A DNA stretch of 64,000 bases, from the NCBI RefSeq assembly GCF_900187855.1, contig NZ_FYEG01000004.1, positions 94,721 to 158,720 on the forward strand, written 5' to 3'. Positions 15,554 to 28,100 of the stretch are shown here, in pieces. The notes under the pieces were generated by a model that worked only from the letters and a program-made list of their open reading frames with translations, had not been told where the DNA came from and did not search any database. Source of the DNA: Actinomyces minihominis. Lineage in GTDB: Bacteria; Actinomycetota; Actinomycetes; Actinomycetales; Actinomycetaceae. The translations under genes and the position numbers were made by a program. The stretch's first letter is position 1, and the number at the start of each line of letters is the position of its first letter.

Positions 15554-17388
15554 CACAACCCTCCCAAAGCCGCGTGCTCGTTGCCAACCGGGGCGAGATC
15601 GCCCTGCGTATCATCCGTTCCATTCAGGAGCGCGGTGACACAGCAGTAGCCGTCTACGCCGATCAGGACATGGACGCCCAGTTTGTCCGCGGCGCCGATG
15701 AGGCCTACGCCCTGCGCGGGACCAGCGCTGCAGAAACCTACCTCAGCGGCGATAAGATCATCGCCATCGCTTCCGCGAATGGGGTCGATGCCATTCACCC
15801 CGGCTACGGTTTCCTGGCCGAAAGCCCCACCTTTGCGGCTCAGGTCCAAGAGGCTGGAATCAGCTGGATTGGCCCCTCCCCCGAGGTGATCGAACTTCTT
15901 GGCGACAAGATCCGCGCCCGCCAGACCGCCCTGCGCGTCGGGGTCGCCCCGGTTCCCGGAACCCAGGAACCGCTGACTGGACGCGGCGAAGTTGAGGCCT
16001 TCATCAAGCAGTGGGACTACCCCGTCGTCCTCAAGGCGGCGGACGGTGGTGGCGGTCGTGGCATTCACGTCCTCCACGGCGAGGGCGACCTGGACACCTT
16101 CTTCACCGGACGCGACCTCACCTCGGGAAGCGGCGCAGGTTTCTTCATCGAACGTTACGTTCCACGCGCCCGCCACCTCGAGACCCAGAGCGGACGGGAC
16201 AGCCACGGCACCTTCACCGTCTATTCCACCCGTGACTGCTCCGTGCAGCGGCGTCACCAAAAACTCATCGAAGAGGCCCCGGCGCCCTTCATCAGCCCGG
16301 AGATCGAAGCAGCCCTGATCGCAAACTCCCAGGCTCTGTTTGATGCGGTTGGCTACGTCGGCCTCGGCACCTGCGAGTACCTCTTGACCGAGGACGGCGA
16401 ACTCTACTTCCTCGAGGTCAACCCCCGCCTGCAGGTGGAGCACACCGTCACCGAAGAGGTGGCTGGCGTCGACCTGGTTGACGCGCAACTGACCATCGCT
16501 GAGGGGGGCCCGATTCCCCTCGGGGGTGAGGTGCGGGGCCACTCAATCGAACTGCGTGTTACCAGTGAGGATCCCGCTAACGACCTCATCCCCACCACCG
16601 GCACCCTCAGTCGCGTCGTCTGGCCGACGGGGCCCGGTATCCGCATCGATACCGGAATCGGCGAGGGCGACACCGTCTCTTCCGAGTTTGACTCGATGGT
16701 TGCCAAGATTATCGTCACCGCCCCCACCCGCGAGCAGGCCATCGCCCGCGCCCTGCGCGTCACCAGGGAAACCGTGCTCGACGGGGTGGCCAACCCTCTT
16801 CCCCTTTACGCCCACATCCTCAACCACCCCCTGTTCAACCAGGCCCAAGGCGGCAACCTGGGGGTGTGGACCAGGTGGCTTGAGTCCGGTGTTCTTGAGG
16901 AGTTCGCGGCGATTTTCAAGGCCGAACAGGAAGCCCTCAGTCCCGCAACTACTTCCGGGCCCACCCCTACTCAAGAACGCACCCGGGTCATCATCGAACT
17001 GGATGGGAAGCGCGCCGAGCTAACACTGCCCGCCCACCTCTTCGCAGGCGCAGCAGCTGCCACAGCTTCCCGCAAACCCGCCCAACCCCTGCGCTCCTCT
17101 CGGGAGCAGAACCGGAGATCCGGGGGAGCGACCCCGCTCAACTCCGACGCGGTGATCGCCCCCTCACAGGCCATCGTCGTCAGGGTTCCGGTTGAGGTCG
17201 GAACCGAAGTTGCAGAAGGCGACATCCTGCTGGTTCTGGAGTCCATGAAGATGGAGTCCTACATCCGCTCCCCCCGGGCCGGACGCATCGAGTCCATCGG
17301 CGTCGAGGTCGGAGCAAATGTGGCACCCGGAGCCGTCCTCGCCACCCTGACCCCAGAACCTGTCACCGTTGAAGGCGGCCAGTCATGA
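15550..17388 (+). CDS. accA: Acyl-CoA carboxylase alpha subunit (biotin carboxylase + BCCP)
   Basis: Carboxylates its own biotin and passes the carboxyl group to the beta subunit encoded next, yielding malonyl-CoA for FAS. The 612-residue protein has a biotin carboxylase (about 1-450): RVLVANRGEIALRIIRS, HPGYGFLAESP, ATP-grasp glycine loop KAADGGGGRG, EVNPRLQVEHTVTE. A Pro/Thr/Arg-rich linker follows, then a biotinyl domain with VLESMKMES, biotin lysine about residue 567. This fusion is the actinobacterial AccA1/A3 form. Starts at GTG 15550 in the birA stop and ends in a 4-base overlap with the beta subunit. Confidence 0.95.
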   Translation: MTQPSQSRVLVANRGEIALRIIRSIQERGDTAVAVYADQDMDAQFVRGADEAYALRGTSAAETYLSGDKIIAIASANGVDAIHPGYGFLAESPTFAAQVQEAGISWIGPSPEVIELLGDKIRARQTALRVGVAPVPGTQEPLTGRGEVEAFIKQWDYPVVLKAADGGGGRGIHVLHGEGDLDTFFTGRDLTSGSGAGFFIERYVPRARHLETQSGRDSHGTFTVYSTRDCSVQRRHQKLIEEAPAPFISPEIEAALIANSQALFDAVGYVGLGTCEYLLTEDGELYFLEVNPRLQVEHTVTEEVAGVDLVDAQLTIAEGGPIPLGGEVRGHSIELRVTSEDPANDLIPTTGTLSRVVWPTGPGIRIDTGIGEGDTVSSEFDSMVAKIIVTAPTREQAIARALRVTRETVLDGVANPLPLYAHILNHPLFNQAQGGNLGVWTRWLESGVLEEFAAIFKAEQEALSPATTSGPTPTQERTRVIIELDGKRAELTLPAHLFAGAAAATASRKPAQPLRSSREQNRRSGGATPLNSDAVIAPSQAIVVRVPVEVGTEVAEGDILLVLESMKMESYIRSPRAGRIESIGVEVGANVAPGAVLATLTPEPVTVEGGQS

Positions 17389-19091
17389 ACCCCAAGCCCT
17401 CCCCCAAAACCACGGCCACCGAGGCCCGCAACGCGGCCCGAGTTGGCCTGAGTCGGGCCCGCGCGGGAATCGAAGCGGCCAAAGCAGGCTTCAATGCCGC
17501 CCTCGCCGAACTGACGGGGGCCCCTCAGAACCCACAGGACAGTACGCCGAGTGTCCGGGACTCCCACACCACGGAGGTCGCCAAACTGACTCAACTCGGT
17601 GAGGAACGTGCCGCGGCCCGCCAGCACAAGAACGACAAGATGACGGCCCGGGAGCGCATCGCCATGCTGCTGGATCCCGAAACTTTCGTCGAAATCGGCC
17701 AGTTCATGGGTGGCTCCATGAAAAACGGGTTCACCGGAGCCGCGGTCATCACCGGTCACGGAGAGATCAACGGGCGTCGCGTCGCCGTTTACGCCCAGGA
17801 CTTCTCCGTCCGCGGGGGAACCCTGGGTCGGGTCGAGGGGCAGAAGATCATCAACCTGATGGATATCGCCATGCAGATGCGTATCCCCATCATCGGCATG
17901 CTCGACTCCGGAGGCGCCCGGATCCAAGAGGGAGTCGTCGCCCTCACGCAGTATGGGCGCATCTTCCGCAAGTCTTGCAAGGCATCGGGGTCGGTCCCGC
18001 AGATCTCACTGATCCTGGGCCCCTGCGCAGGGGGTGCCGTTTACAGCCCCGCCCTCACCGACTTCGTCATCATGACCCGCGAGCAGAGCCACATGTTCGT
18101 CACCGGTCCCGAGGTCGTCAAAGCCGTCACGGGCGAACAGGTCTCCTTTGAGGAACTGGGCGGCGGAGAGGTCCACAACCACCAGTCCGGTGTTGCCCAC
18201 TACCTCGCCGACGACGAGGAGGACGCGCTCGAGTACGCACGCTCACTGCTCACCTACCTACCGTCCTCCTTCGAGGAACCGGCCCCCTCCTACGACTACC
18301 TGCCGGACCTTGACGAGGCCGCCCTCGCCGAGGAACTTGGCGAACTGGTTCCCGAGTCCACCCGCACCCCCTACGACGTCAAAGCGGTCGTGGCGAACCT
18401 GGTAGACCACGGAGAGTTCGTCGAGGTCCAGGCGGGATACGCCCGCAACATCGTCATTGGTTTCGCCTGCATTTCGGGCCGCTCGGTGGGAATCGTCGCC
18501 AACCAGCCCCTCCACGACGCCGGCACCCTCGACGTCGACGCCTCAGAGAAGGCCGCCCGTTTCGTTCGCCTTTGCGACGCCTTCAACCTGCCGATCATCA
18601 CCCTGGTCGACGTTCCCGGCTACCGTCCCGGAACCGAGCAAGAACAGGCCGGTATCATCCGCCGCGGCGCCAAGATGATCTTCGCCTACGCCAACGCCAC
18701 CACCCCGATGATCACCATCGTTCTGCGCAAGGCCTACGGAGGCGCCTACATCGTCATGGGTTCCAAGTCGATCGGAGCCGACATGAACTTCGCCTGGCCG
18801 GGAGCGGAAGTGGCCGTCATGGGCGCGGATGGCGCGGTTTCCATCATGAACCGTCGTGAACTAACCGCCGCCCGGGACGCGGGTGAGGACGTCGACCGCG
18901 TCCGAGCCGCCCTCGTCCAAAAGTACACCGACGAGTCCGTCAACCCTGACCTGTCGGTAGCCGAGGGCGAGTTCGATGCCATCATCACCCCGGCCCAAAC
19001 CCGAGAGGCCATCATCGGTTCCCTCGAACTGCTTTCAACCAAGTTCCGCCCTGTTTCAGGTTCGAAACGACACGGAAACGGACCCCTGTGA
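17385..19091 (+). CDS. accD: Acyl-CoA carboxylase beta (carboxyltransferase) subunit
   Basis: Transfers the carboxyl group from biotin to acetyl-CoA and/or propionyl-CoA. The 568-residue protein has the two crotonase-like halves of the AccD/PccB family: MTARERIAMLLDPETFVEIGQF, GGARIQEGVVALTQYGRIF, GPCAGGAVYSPALTDFVIM in the first, and VDVPGYRPGTEQEQAGIIRRGAKM, KAYGGAYIVMGSKSIGADMNFAWPGAEVAVMG in the second. It has an extra Ala/Arg-rich N-terminus of about 70 residues, possibly a docking extension. Genomic context next to fas points to malonyl-CoA supply. Substrate range cannot be read from sequence. No small epsilon subunit gene is present here. Confidence 0.94.
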   Translation: MNPKPSPKTTATEARNAARVGLSRARAGIEAAKAGFNAALAELTGAPQNPQDSTPSVRDSHTTEVAKLTQLGEERAAARQHKNDKMTARERIAMLLDPETFVEIGQFMGGSMKNGFTGAAVITGHGEINGRRVAVYAQDFSVRGGTLGRVEGQKIINLMDIAMQMRIPIIGMLDSGGARIQEGVVALTQYGRIFRKSCKASGSVPQISLILGPCAGGAVYSPALTDFVIMTREQSHMFVTGPEVVKAVTGEQVSFEELGGGEVHNHQSGVAHYLADDEEDALEYARSLLTYLPSSFEEPAPSYDYLPDLDEAALAEELGELVPESTRTPYDVKAVVANLVDHGEFVEVQAGYARNIVIGFACISGRSVGIVANQPLHDAGTLDVDASEKAARFVRLCDAFNLPIITLVDVPGYRPGTEQEQAGIIRRGAKMIFAYANATTPMITIVLRKAYGGAYIVMGSKSIGADMNFAWPGAEVAVMGADGAVSIMNRRELTAARDAGEDVDRVRAALVQKYTDESVNPDLSVAEGEFDAIITPAQTREAIIGSLELLSTKFRPVSGSKRHGNGPL

Positions 19092-19147
19092 TGCCCCCTA
19101 GCCAAGCCCTTCCCCCCGGTACCAACCAACTTTCTGGAGAGACCAAC

Positions 19148-22100
19148 ATGACCAGCTACAACGCGCCTTTCTACCTCTCGCTCGGGGGCACTCAGGGTGT
19201 GCCCTACGCGCTGACCTTCGCGGGACAGGCAACGCCGTGGCAGGACACCCTTCGTGACACCACCACCCACAGGGACGTTGCCTCACAGGTCGAGGAACTG
19301 ATCGCTGCGGGGCAGGCTCTGCTTGCCCCACTGGGCCGGAGCCTCAGCGTCATCGCGGGCGCTCCCCTCACCCTGACCTCCCTGCTCGAGGCCGATCCGG
19401 CTGCACCTTCCGCCTCCATGCCTGGAATCCTGCTGGCTCAGTACGCCACGCTGCTGGAGCTTGCCGCCGAGGGCTTTGATGCCCGCGTTCACGCCCCCGT
19501 CGCCGCCGTTGGTCACAGCCAGGGCCTGCTGGGAGCCGCCCTCTTTGAGGCTTGGGCCGATGGTGACTATAGGAAGATCGCAGCGATCTACGCCCTCTCC
19601 GAACTGATGGGGGTGGCTGTCACCGCCGCCACCCGCTCCACCGGAACCCGCCGCGTCGGAGAGGACTTCCCCATGCTGGCCGTCATCGGCGCCTCCCCGA
19701 CCCAGGTCGAGGAGGTTATCGCAGGGGCCGGTCTGGAAGGCTCTGTCACGGTCTCCCTACGTAATGACGCCGAACAGCTGGTCCTCTCGGGCCGCCCTGC
19801 CGACCTGATGGCAATCCAGCGTGCCTCTGAGAAGATCTCGGCTGCCGAGAAGGCCCAGATCACCGCCAAGGTGCGCGGTGGTAAAGCCTTCTCTCCCCGC
19901 TTTTCTCCCCTGCCTGTGTCCGCCCCCTTCCACTCCCCCCTGCTTCAAGGTGCTTTGGATCAGGTCCGGACCTGGGCCACCTCTGCGGGCATCGACTCCG
20001 CGCTGGTGGAAAATCTTGCTCCCGCCGTCCTCACCGAACCGGTCGACTGGGCCGCACTGCTGATTCCCGCCACCGAGGACGTCAAGTGGGTTCTTGATAT
20101 CGGTCCGGGCGACACCCTGGAGCGCATCAACCGCACCGTTCTTCTTGGCACCGGAATCGGCGTCATCGAAGCCGGGACAGTGGCGGGACGCGACAAACTC
20201 CTCACCTCCACCGCCGAGTTCACGGCCCCGGTCAACTGGTCCACCTATCAGCCCCGGATTACGGTTCTACCCAATGGGCAGCGCACCGTGGAGACCGCCT
20301 TCACCCGCCTCACCGGACGCTCCCCCATCCTGCTGGCCGGGATGACCCCCACCACCGTCGACCCTGAGATCGTGGCGGCGGCAGCCAATGCCGGCTACTG
20401 GGCTGAACTGGCGGGCGGGGGCCAGGGCACCGAACCCGTCTTTGCAGAGAACCTCGCCAAGTTGAAGCAGTTGCTGCGGCCGGGACGCGCCGCCCAGTTC
20501 AACGCCATGTTCCTTGACCCCTACCTGTGGAACCTACAGTTCGGGGCGCAGAGCATTGTCACCAAGGCACGCGCCGCCGGTGCCCCCCTCGACGGGGTTG
20601 TCATCTCAGCCGGTATTCCGGAACTGGAGGAAGCTACCGAGCTGATCACCTCCCTTCAGGCCGCCGGATTCCCCTACGTGGCGTTCAAGCCGGGCACCAC
20701 CGCGCAGATCCGCCAGGTGGTGGCGATTGCCCACGAGGTTCCGGAGGCCTCCGTTATCATCCAGGTCGAAGACGGTCACGCCGGGGGACACCACTCCTGG
20801 GAGAACCTCGACGATCTTCTACTGGCCACCTACGCCGACATTCGTAACGCCCCGAACCTGGTGCTCTGCGTCGGAGGTGGCATCGGAACACCGGAGCGCG
20901 CCGCCGACTATATTTCCGGTGACTGGGCGCTCGCCCACGGGCGCTCCCTGATGCCCGTTGATGGCGTCCTCATCGGCACCGCCGCCATGACGGCTCTGGA
21001 GGCCAAGACAACGGCCGAGGTCAAGCAGCTTCTGGTCGACACCCCCGGCATCTCTGTCCTTCCGACCGAGGATGAACTGGGCGGCTGGGTTCCCACCGGC
21101 ACCACCCGCGGTGGAGTCACCTCGGGACAGTCCCACCTGCGCGCCGATATTCACGAGGTCGACAACTCTGCAGCCGCGTGCGCACGACTGGTCGCTGAGG
21201 TCTCCGGTAATGAGGAGGCCGTGGTGGCACGCCGCGACGAGATCATCGCCGCCCTCAACGCCACCTCCAAGCCCTACTTCGGGGACGTCGACAGGATGTC
21301 CTACCTGGAGTGGGCAGAGCGTTTCGCCGCACTTTCGGCCTCACCGATCGACGGCTCCTGGAACGACGTCACCTGGATCAACCGCTTCCAGTTGCTACTG
21401 CAGCGCATCGAAGGACGCCTCTCCGAGGTCGAGAGCGGCGAGATTTCCACGATCTTCCCCGATCTGGACTCGGTGAGGAACGCGGGGGCCGCCCTCATCG
21501 ACCTGGCGGAAACCTACCCGAATGCCGCCACCACCCGCGTCACCCCGACGGATGCAGCCTGGTTTGTTGACCTGTGCCGCAAGTACCCGAAGCCGATGCC
21601 CTTCGTTCCCGTCCTCGACTCTGACCTGCTGCGCTGGTGGGGTCAGGACAACCTGTGGCAGTCGCAGGATCCCCGCTACTCCGCCGACCAGGTTCGGGTC
21701 ATCCCCGGTCCGGTGGCGGTGGCTGGAATCGACCGGGTCGATGAGCCCATCGGTGACCTTCTGGGTCGTTTCGAGGCCGCGACCGTGGACCGTCTCGGCG
21801 CTGCCGGGGCCCCTGAGGTTCAACTCTTCGCACGCCTCAAAGATGCCCGGAGCGCCGAGGAGTTCATCGCCCAGGTCCCCTACGTGAGCTGGAGCGGCAA
21901 CCTGGTCGACAACCCGGCCCGGGTGGTTCCCGAGGGGATGCTCAGCATCGTCAAGCACGATGACAGCGAAACCTACAACCTGGTTGTCACCCTGGATACA
22001 GCCTGGGATGGGGTGGCTGGTGGCGATAACCTTCACGCCGTACGCACCCTGACTGTTCCCTTGGCCCTGGGGTCCGCAACCGAAAACGGCGGCTACCCGG

Positions 22101-25100
22101 TGGTCGACCGCGACGCCCTCCCCCAGCACATGTACGCGCTGCTGGCGGCAACCGCGGGCGTGGGCGGAGAGACCATCACCGGGGACCCGATCACGACGCT
22201 GCCCACCATGGTTCCCTCAGACGACTCCCTGTTCGGAGAGGCCCACTGGACCTTCACCATCAACCGGGCCCTCGCCGATATGCACCGCGGCGCAACCGGT
22301 GAGGGACTACCGGCGAAGTACGACCTTGAAACCTGGACCCCCGATGCCCTGCTCGGTCTGTGCTGGCCTGCCATCTACGCTGCCCTCGGTTCCGCCCTCA
22401 TCGAGAACAACTACCCCGTCATCGAGGGACTGCTTTCTGCCGTCCACCTCGACCACACCGCCCGCCTCTACGTCGACATTGATGATCTGCTGGCTGAGGA
22501 CGGTAGCGCTCAGCTCACCGTCGTCGCCCGCACCGTCGGCCTCGACGAGTCCTCAGCCGGGCGCGTAGTCACCGTTCAAGAGGCACTGTTTCACGAGGGC
22601 CAGGAAATCGGCTTCTTCCAGGAACGCTTCGCGATTCGCGGCAGAATCGGCTCCGACCAGGTTCCCGCCGATGTCCCCGCTGCGGCTGGCCTAGCCGCCC
22701 AGGTGGTCGATACCCCGCGTTCCCAGCTTCGTCGCGCCCGCGTTACCGCCCCGGCCAACATGACGACTTTCGCCAATGTTTCGGGTGACTTCAACCCGAT
22801 TCACACCTCGCAGGCAGCGGCCCGCGTGGCGGGTCTGGAGGATGCGCTGGTTCATGGCATGTGGCTCTCCGCCGTGGCTCAGAACCTGGTTCAAGCCCGT
22901 GAGGGCAACCAGCCGGGCTTCCGCATCAGCGGTTGGACCTACAACATGTACGGCCTGGTCAACCTGAATGACCCTGTGGATATCACCGTCGAGAGGGTGG
23001 GGCGTATCCCCGGAGGTGGCCTGCTGCTTGAGGTCACCTGCAAGATTGACGGCCAGATCGTCTCCCGCGCCACCGCGGCCACACTGGCCCCAACGACCGC
23101 CTACGTCTACCCGGGTCAGGGTATCCAGCGTCAGGGTATGGCCCTTGACGAGATGGCCACTTCAGATGCTGCCCGAGAGGTGTGGCAGCGCGCCGACCGC
23201 CTGACCCGAGACGCCCTCGGCTTCTCCATCCTCACCGTGGTGCGTGATAACCCCACGGAGCTGGTGGTCGACGGCCAGGTGCTGCGCCACCCGGAGGGCA
23301 TCCTCAACCTGACCCAGTTCACCCAGGTGGCACTGGCAACGGTGGCTTTCGCCCAGACCGCACGCCTGCGTGAGCAGGGTGCCCTGGTCGACGGGGCCTA
23401 CTTCGCGGGCCACTCGCTCGGCGAGTACAACGCGCTGTCGGCCTACGGTGAGGTTTTCCCGCTGGAAAGCGTTCTCGAGATCGTCTTCCACCGTGGCTCC
23501 ACCATGCACCACCTGGTTCCGCGTGATGCCAAGGGACGCTCGAACTACCGCATGGGCGCCCTGCGTCCGGGCCAGTTCGGGGTGGGAGACGACGGGGTTG
23601 TCGACTACGTCAACTCGGTTGCCGAGCAATCGGGTGAGTTCCTGCAGATCGTCAACTTCAACCTGGCCGGCCAGCAGTACGCCGTGGCCGGTTCGATTGC
23701 CGGCCTGAAGGCCCTTGACGAGGACGCCTCTGCCCGCGCCGCCGCAGCCGGTGGCAAGGGCCCCTTCATGTACGTTCCCGGGGTTGATGTTCCCTTCCAC
23801 AGCCGGGTGCTGCGTGACGGGGTTCCTGAGTTCCGCGACAAACTGGAGGCCCTGATTCCCGGGGAAATTCCCTCGGAACGCCTCATCGGTAAGTACATCC
23901 CCAACCTGGTGGCGCGACCCTTCGAGGTGAGTCGCGAGTTTGCGCAGGCCATCCTGGATGAGGTTCCCTCCGCACCCCTCTCCGCACTGCTCACCCGTGA
24001 GGGAGCCTGGGAGGAAGCTGCGCGTGACGAGGACGCCCTCGCCCGCCTGCTGCTGATCGAGCTGCTGTGCTGGCAGTTCGCCTCTCCGGTACGCTGGATT
24101 GAAACCCAGGACCTGCTCTTTACCCCGACCGGCGACAACGGCCTCGGTGTGGAGCGCCTCATCGAAATCGGCCTCGGCTCCGCCCCCACCCTGGCGGGAC
24201 TCGGAGAGAAGACCCTGAAGCTGGATGAGTTCAACGGCTCCCCTGCCGCCGCCCTCAACGTTCAGCGTGACGAACAGGTTGTCACCTGTGTCGACGTGAA
24301 GTTCGTTGATGAGGACGAGGACGTGGTCGAGGTCGTGGAAGCGACCCAGGCAGCCGAGACCCCGGCCCCCGCCGAAGCCGACTACATTCCCTCGGCGGTT
24401 CACGCCCCCGCCCCCCAGGTCATCACCGGAGCTCCCTCAGGAGCAGCCGTGGCGGAGCTGCCCTTCACGGCTTCCGATGCCATCCGGGTCGTCATGGCCT
24501 ACACCAACAAGTTGCGACCCGAGCAGATCGATGCGGGCGACACCACCGACACCCTCACCGCGGGTGTCTCAGCGCGCCGCAACCAGCTGCTGATGGACCT
24601 CTCGGCGGAGCTCGGACTACCTTCCATCGACGGGGCTGCCGATGCCAGCGTTGGGGAACTGGCGCTCTCCGTCGACAAACTGGCCCACCACTACCGCGCC
24701 TTCGGGCCGGTGCTGACCGAGGCTATTCGCGACCGCCTGCGGAAGGTTCTGGGAGCTGCTGGCGTGAAGCCGACCTTCGTTGCCGACCGGGTGCGTGAGG
24801 TCTGGCAGCTCGGCGATGGCTGGGCTAATGCCACCACCGCCCAGGTCCTGCTGGGTTCCCGCGAGGGCGACTCCGCCCGAGGCGGCGCCCTGGCCACCCT
24901 GCCCACCTCCACCTCTTCCAAGGCAGAGGCCGAGGCCCTGGTGGATGCGGCTGTCACCCAGGTTGCTACCGCCCACGGCACCTCGGTCTCCCTTCCCTCT
25001 GCCGGGGGGACTGCCGGTGGTGGGGGTGTGGTGGACTCCGCCGCCCTCGACGCGTACGCCGACTCCGTGACCGGACCGGCAGGCGCCCTGGCCCAAACCG

Positions 25101-28100
25101 CCACCCACCTGCTCGAGGTGCTGGGACTACAGGGTCCCGACCTGCTTCCCGCAGGCATCCCTGTCGAGGACGAGGATAGTGTCCGCGAAGCCCTGGCAGC
25201 CAGGACCGTTGAGGCGGAACTGGGTTCGCGCTGGGTCGAAATGGTTCAACCCAGGTTCAACCCGGCCCGCGCCGTCCTCATCGATGACCGCTGGGCCAGT
25301 GCCCGCGAGGATCTGGCCCGGGTCTGGACGACTGAGCAAAGTGAGCTTCCCGCGGCGATCACCTTCGCCGGAACCGGATCGGCCGTGGCGCAGCACGCCA
25401 CCTGGTGGGCTGAGAAGGGACTTTCCGAGGGCCGCGCAGACCTAGTCCCCTTCTACCGTGAGACCGCCCGGCTCGCCACCCAGACCCCGGAGCTTCCCTT
25501 CGCCGGTCAGGTAGCGGTGGTCACCGGGGTGACCCCGGCTTCGATTGCCGGCGCCGTCACCGCGCGACTCCTGCAGGGAGGGGCAACCGTGATCGCCACC
25601 TCCTCCAAGGTCGATGCGACTCGTCTTTCCTTTGCCAAGGACCTCTACCGAAAGAACGCCACCGCCGGAGCCGCCCTGTGGCTGGTTCCAGCCAACCTTG
25701 CTTCCTACCGCGATGTGGACGCCCTCATCGAATGGATCGGCACCGAAGAAACCAAGGTGGTTGGAGCCACCAAGGAGGTCGTCAAGGCCGCCCTGGTTCC
25801 CGACCTCTTCTTCCCCTTCGCCGCTCCCCCCGTCGTGGGATCACTGGCAGATGCCGGAGAAACCTCTGAGGCGCAGGCACGACTGCTGCTGTGGAGCGTG
25901 GAGCGGGCCATCAGCGGCCTTGCCGACCTCGCGGGCAGGAGTGCCAACCCGGCTCGGGTGCACGTCATTCTGCCCGGTTCACCCAACCGCGGCATGTTTG
26001 GCGGAGACGGAGCCTACGGGGAAACCAAGGCTGCCTTCGACGCCATCACCAACCGCTGGTTCGTGGAACCCGTCTGGGCCGCCTCAACCACCCTCGCCCA
26101 CCCGAAGATCGGTTGGGTTCAGGGCACCGGCCTCATGGGCGGTAACGATGCCCTGGCCCCCGCTGCCCGCGAAGCCGGGATCCGCACCTACACCACTGAG
26201 GAAATGGCTGATGAGCTGATCGAGCTCTGCACCGCGGAAGCACGCGCCACCGCAGCGGTCGCCCCCCTCGATGTTGACCTCACCGGTGGACTGGGGGCCG
26301 GTGTTGACTTCAAGGCCCTGCAGGCCGCAGCTCTGGCTGATGCTGAAGCCGCAGCCTCAGCCGAGGTGGTGGCGGAAGCCGAGGATGTGCTCATCCCCGC
26401 CCTCCCCTCACCGCCCCGCCCCACCCTGGCCTCATACGATCCGGCGGAATGGGCCGGGGTTGACGCCAAACTTGAGGACATGGTCGTTGTGGTTGGCCTC
26501 GGTGAGGTCGGCCCCTGGGGTTCAGCCCGCACCCGCTGGCAGGCAGAACTCGGTATAGAGTCTGACGGAGAGGTCGAACTGACCCCCGCCGGCGTCCTCG
26601 AACTGGCCTGGATGATGGGCCTGGTGACCTGGCAGGACTCCCCCACTTCCGGCTGGTATGACGAGAGCGGCACCCTGGTGGAGCCCGGCGACATCTTCGA
26701 TCGCTACCGTGACGAGGTCGTGGCCCGCTCCGGGGTGCGCTCCTTCATCACCGATGCCGGGATTGTCGACCTCGGTTCACAGGAGGATGCGGCGGTGTTC
26801 CTGAACACCGATGTCACCTTCACGGTGCCGGATCAGGAGACCGCCCGCTCCTACGTGATCGAGGACGAACGCCTCACCCGGATCCGTCCCCTCGAAGACG
26901 GAGAGTGGGAGGTGACGCGACTGGCCGGAGCCCAGGCTCGACTGCCGCGTCGCGCCACCCTCACCCGCACCGTTGGCGGCCAGTTCCCCACCGGCTACGA
27001 CGCCTCCAAGTGGGGACTGTCCCCCGCGCTTCTCGAGGGCATGGACCGCATTGCGGCCTGGAACCTGGTCAGCGCCGTGGATGCCTTCCTCACCGCGGGC
27101 TTCTCCCCAGCCGAGCTGCTGCAGGCCGTTCACCCCGCCGATGTGGCCTCAACCCAGGGCACCGGTTTCGGTGGTATGACCTCGATGCGCAAGTTGTTTG
27201 TCGACCGCTTCCTCGGTGAGGAGTACCCGCAGGATGTCCTGCAAGAAACCCTGCCGAACGTAGTGGCAGCACACACCATGCAAAACTTCATCGGTGGTTA
27301 CGGTCCCATGGTCCAGCCGGTATCCGCCTGTGCTACAGCCGCGGTGTCGGTCGAGGACGCCCTCGACAAGATCCACACCGGTAAGGCCAGGTTCGTGGTG
27401 GCGGGAGCAACCGATGATCTCTCAGTTGAGTCACTGGTGGGCTTCGGTTCGATGAACGCCACCGCTAACTCCAAGGAAATGGCGGGCAAGGGCATCGAGG
27501 AACGCTTCTACAGCCGGGCCAATGACCGCCGTCGCGGCGGCTTCATCGAGTCGCAGGGCGGAGGAACCATCCTTCTGGCCCGCGGCGACCTGGCTGCTGA
27601 ACTCGGTCTGCCGGTCCTCTCCGTCGTGGCCTACGCCCAGTCCTTCTCGGACGGTATCCACACCTCCATCCCGGCACCGGGCCTGGGGGCGCTGGCTGCA
27701 GCTCGCGGCGGAACCGACTCCCGCCTGGCGAAGGCCCTGAACCAACTCGGCCTCGGCGCCGATGACGTGGCATTCCTGTCGAAGCACGACACCTCCACCA
27801 ACGCTAATGATCCCAACGAGTCCGACCTGCACACCCGGGTGGCTCGGGCCCTGGGACGCACCCCCGGCAACCCGATGTTCGTCATCTCGCAGAAATCGGT
27901 CACCGGTCACGCCAAGGGTGGGGCCTGCGTCTTCCAAATCTCTGGCGTCGGCCAGGTGTTCCGCGATGGGATCCTTCCCGCCAACAAGTCCCTCGACTGC
28001 GTCGATGAGGCACTTGCAGACAACCCCTGGCTAGTGTGGCTCAAGCAGCCCCTCCAGATCGCGAAACTGGGAACAGTCAAGGCCGCCCTGGTCACCTCCC

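Noticed and set aside
15484..16542. 352-codon minus-strand frame opposite accA
   Set aside because: Same reasoning: the sense frame has intact biotin carboxylase motifs and the antisense product has none.
19088..19147. Upstream start for the fatty acid synthase
   Set aside because: ATG 19088 overlaps the accD stop but has no ribosome-binding site. ATG 19148 has GGAGAG at 6 bases and begins directly with the conserved fold. Kept as the alternative.
23162..24403. Long minus-strand open frame inside fas
   Set aside because: It lies fully opposite the malonyl transferase part of the synthase, and the Gly/Val/Asp-rich product is typical of antisense frames in high-GC DNA.
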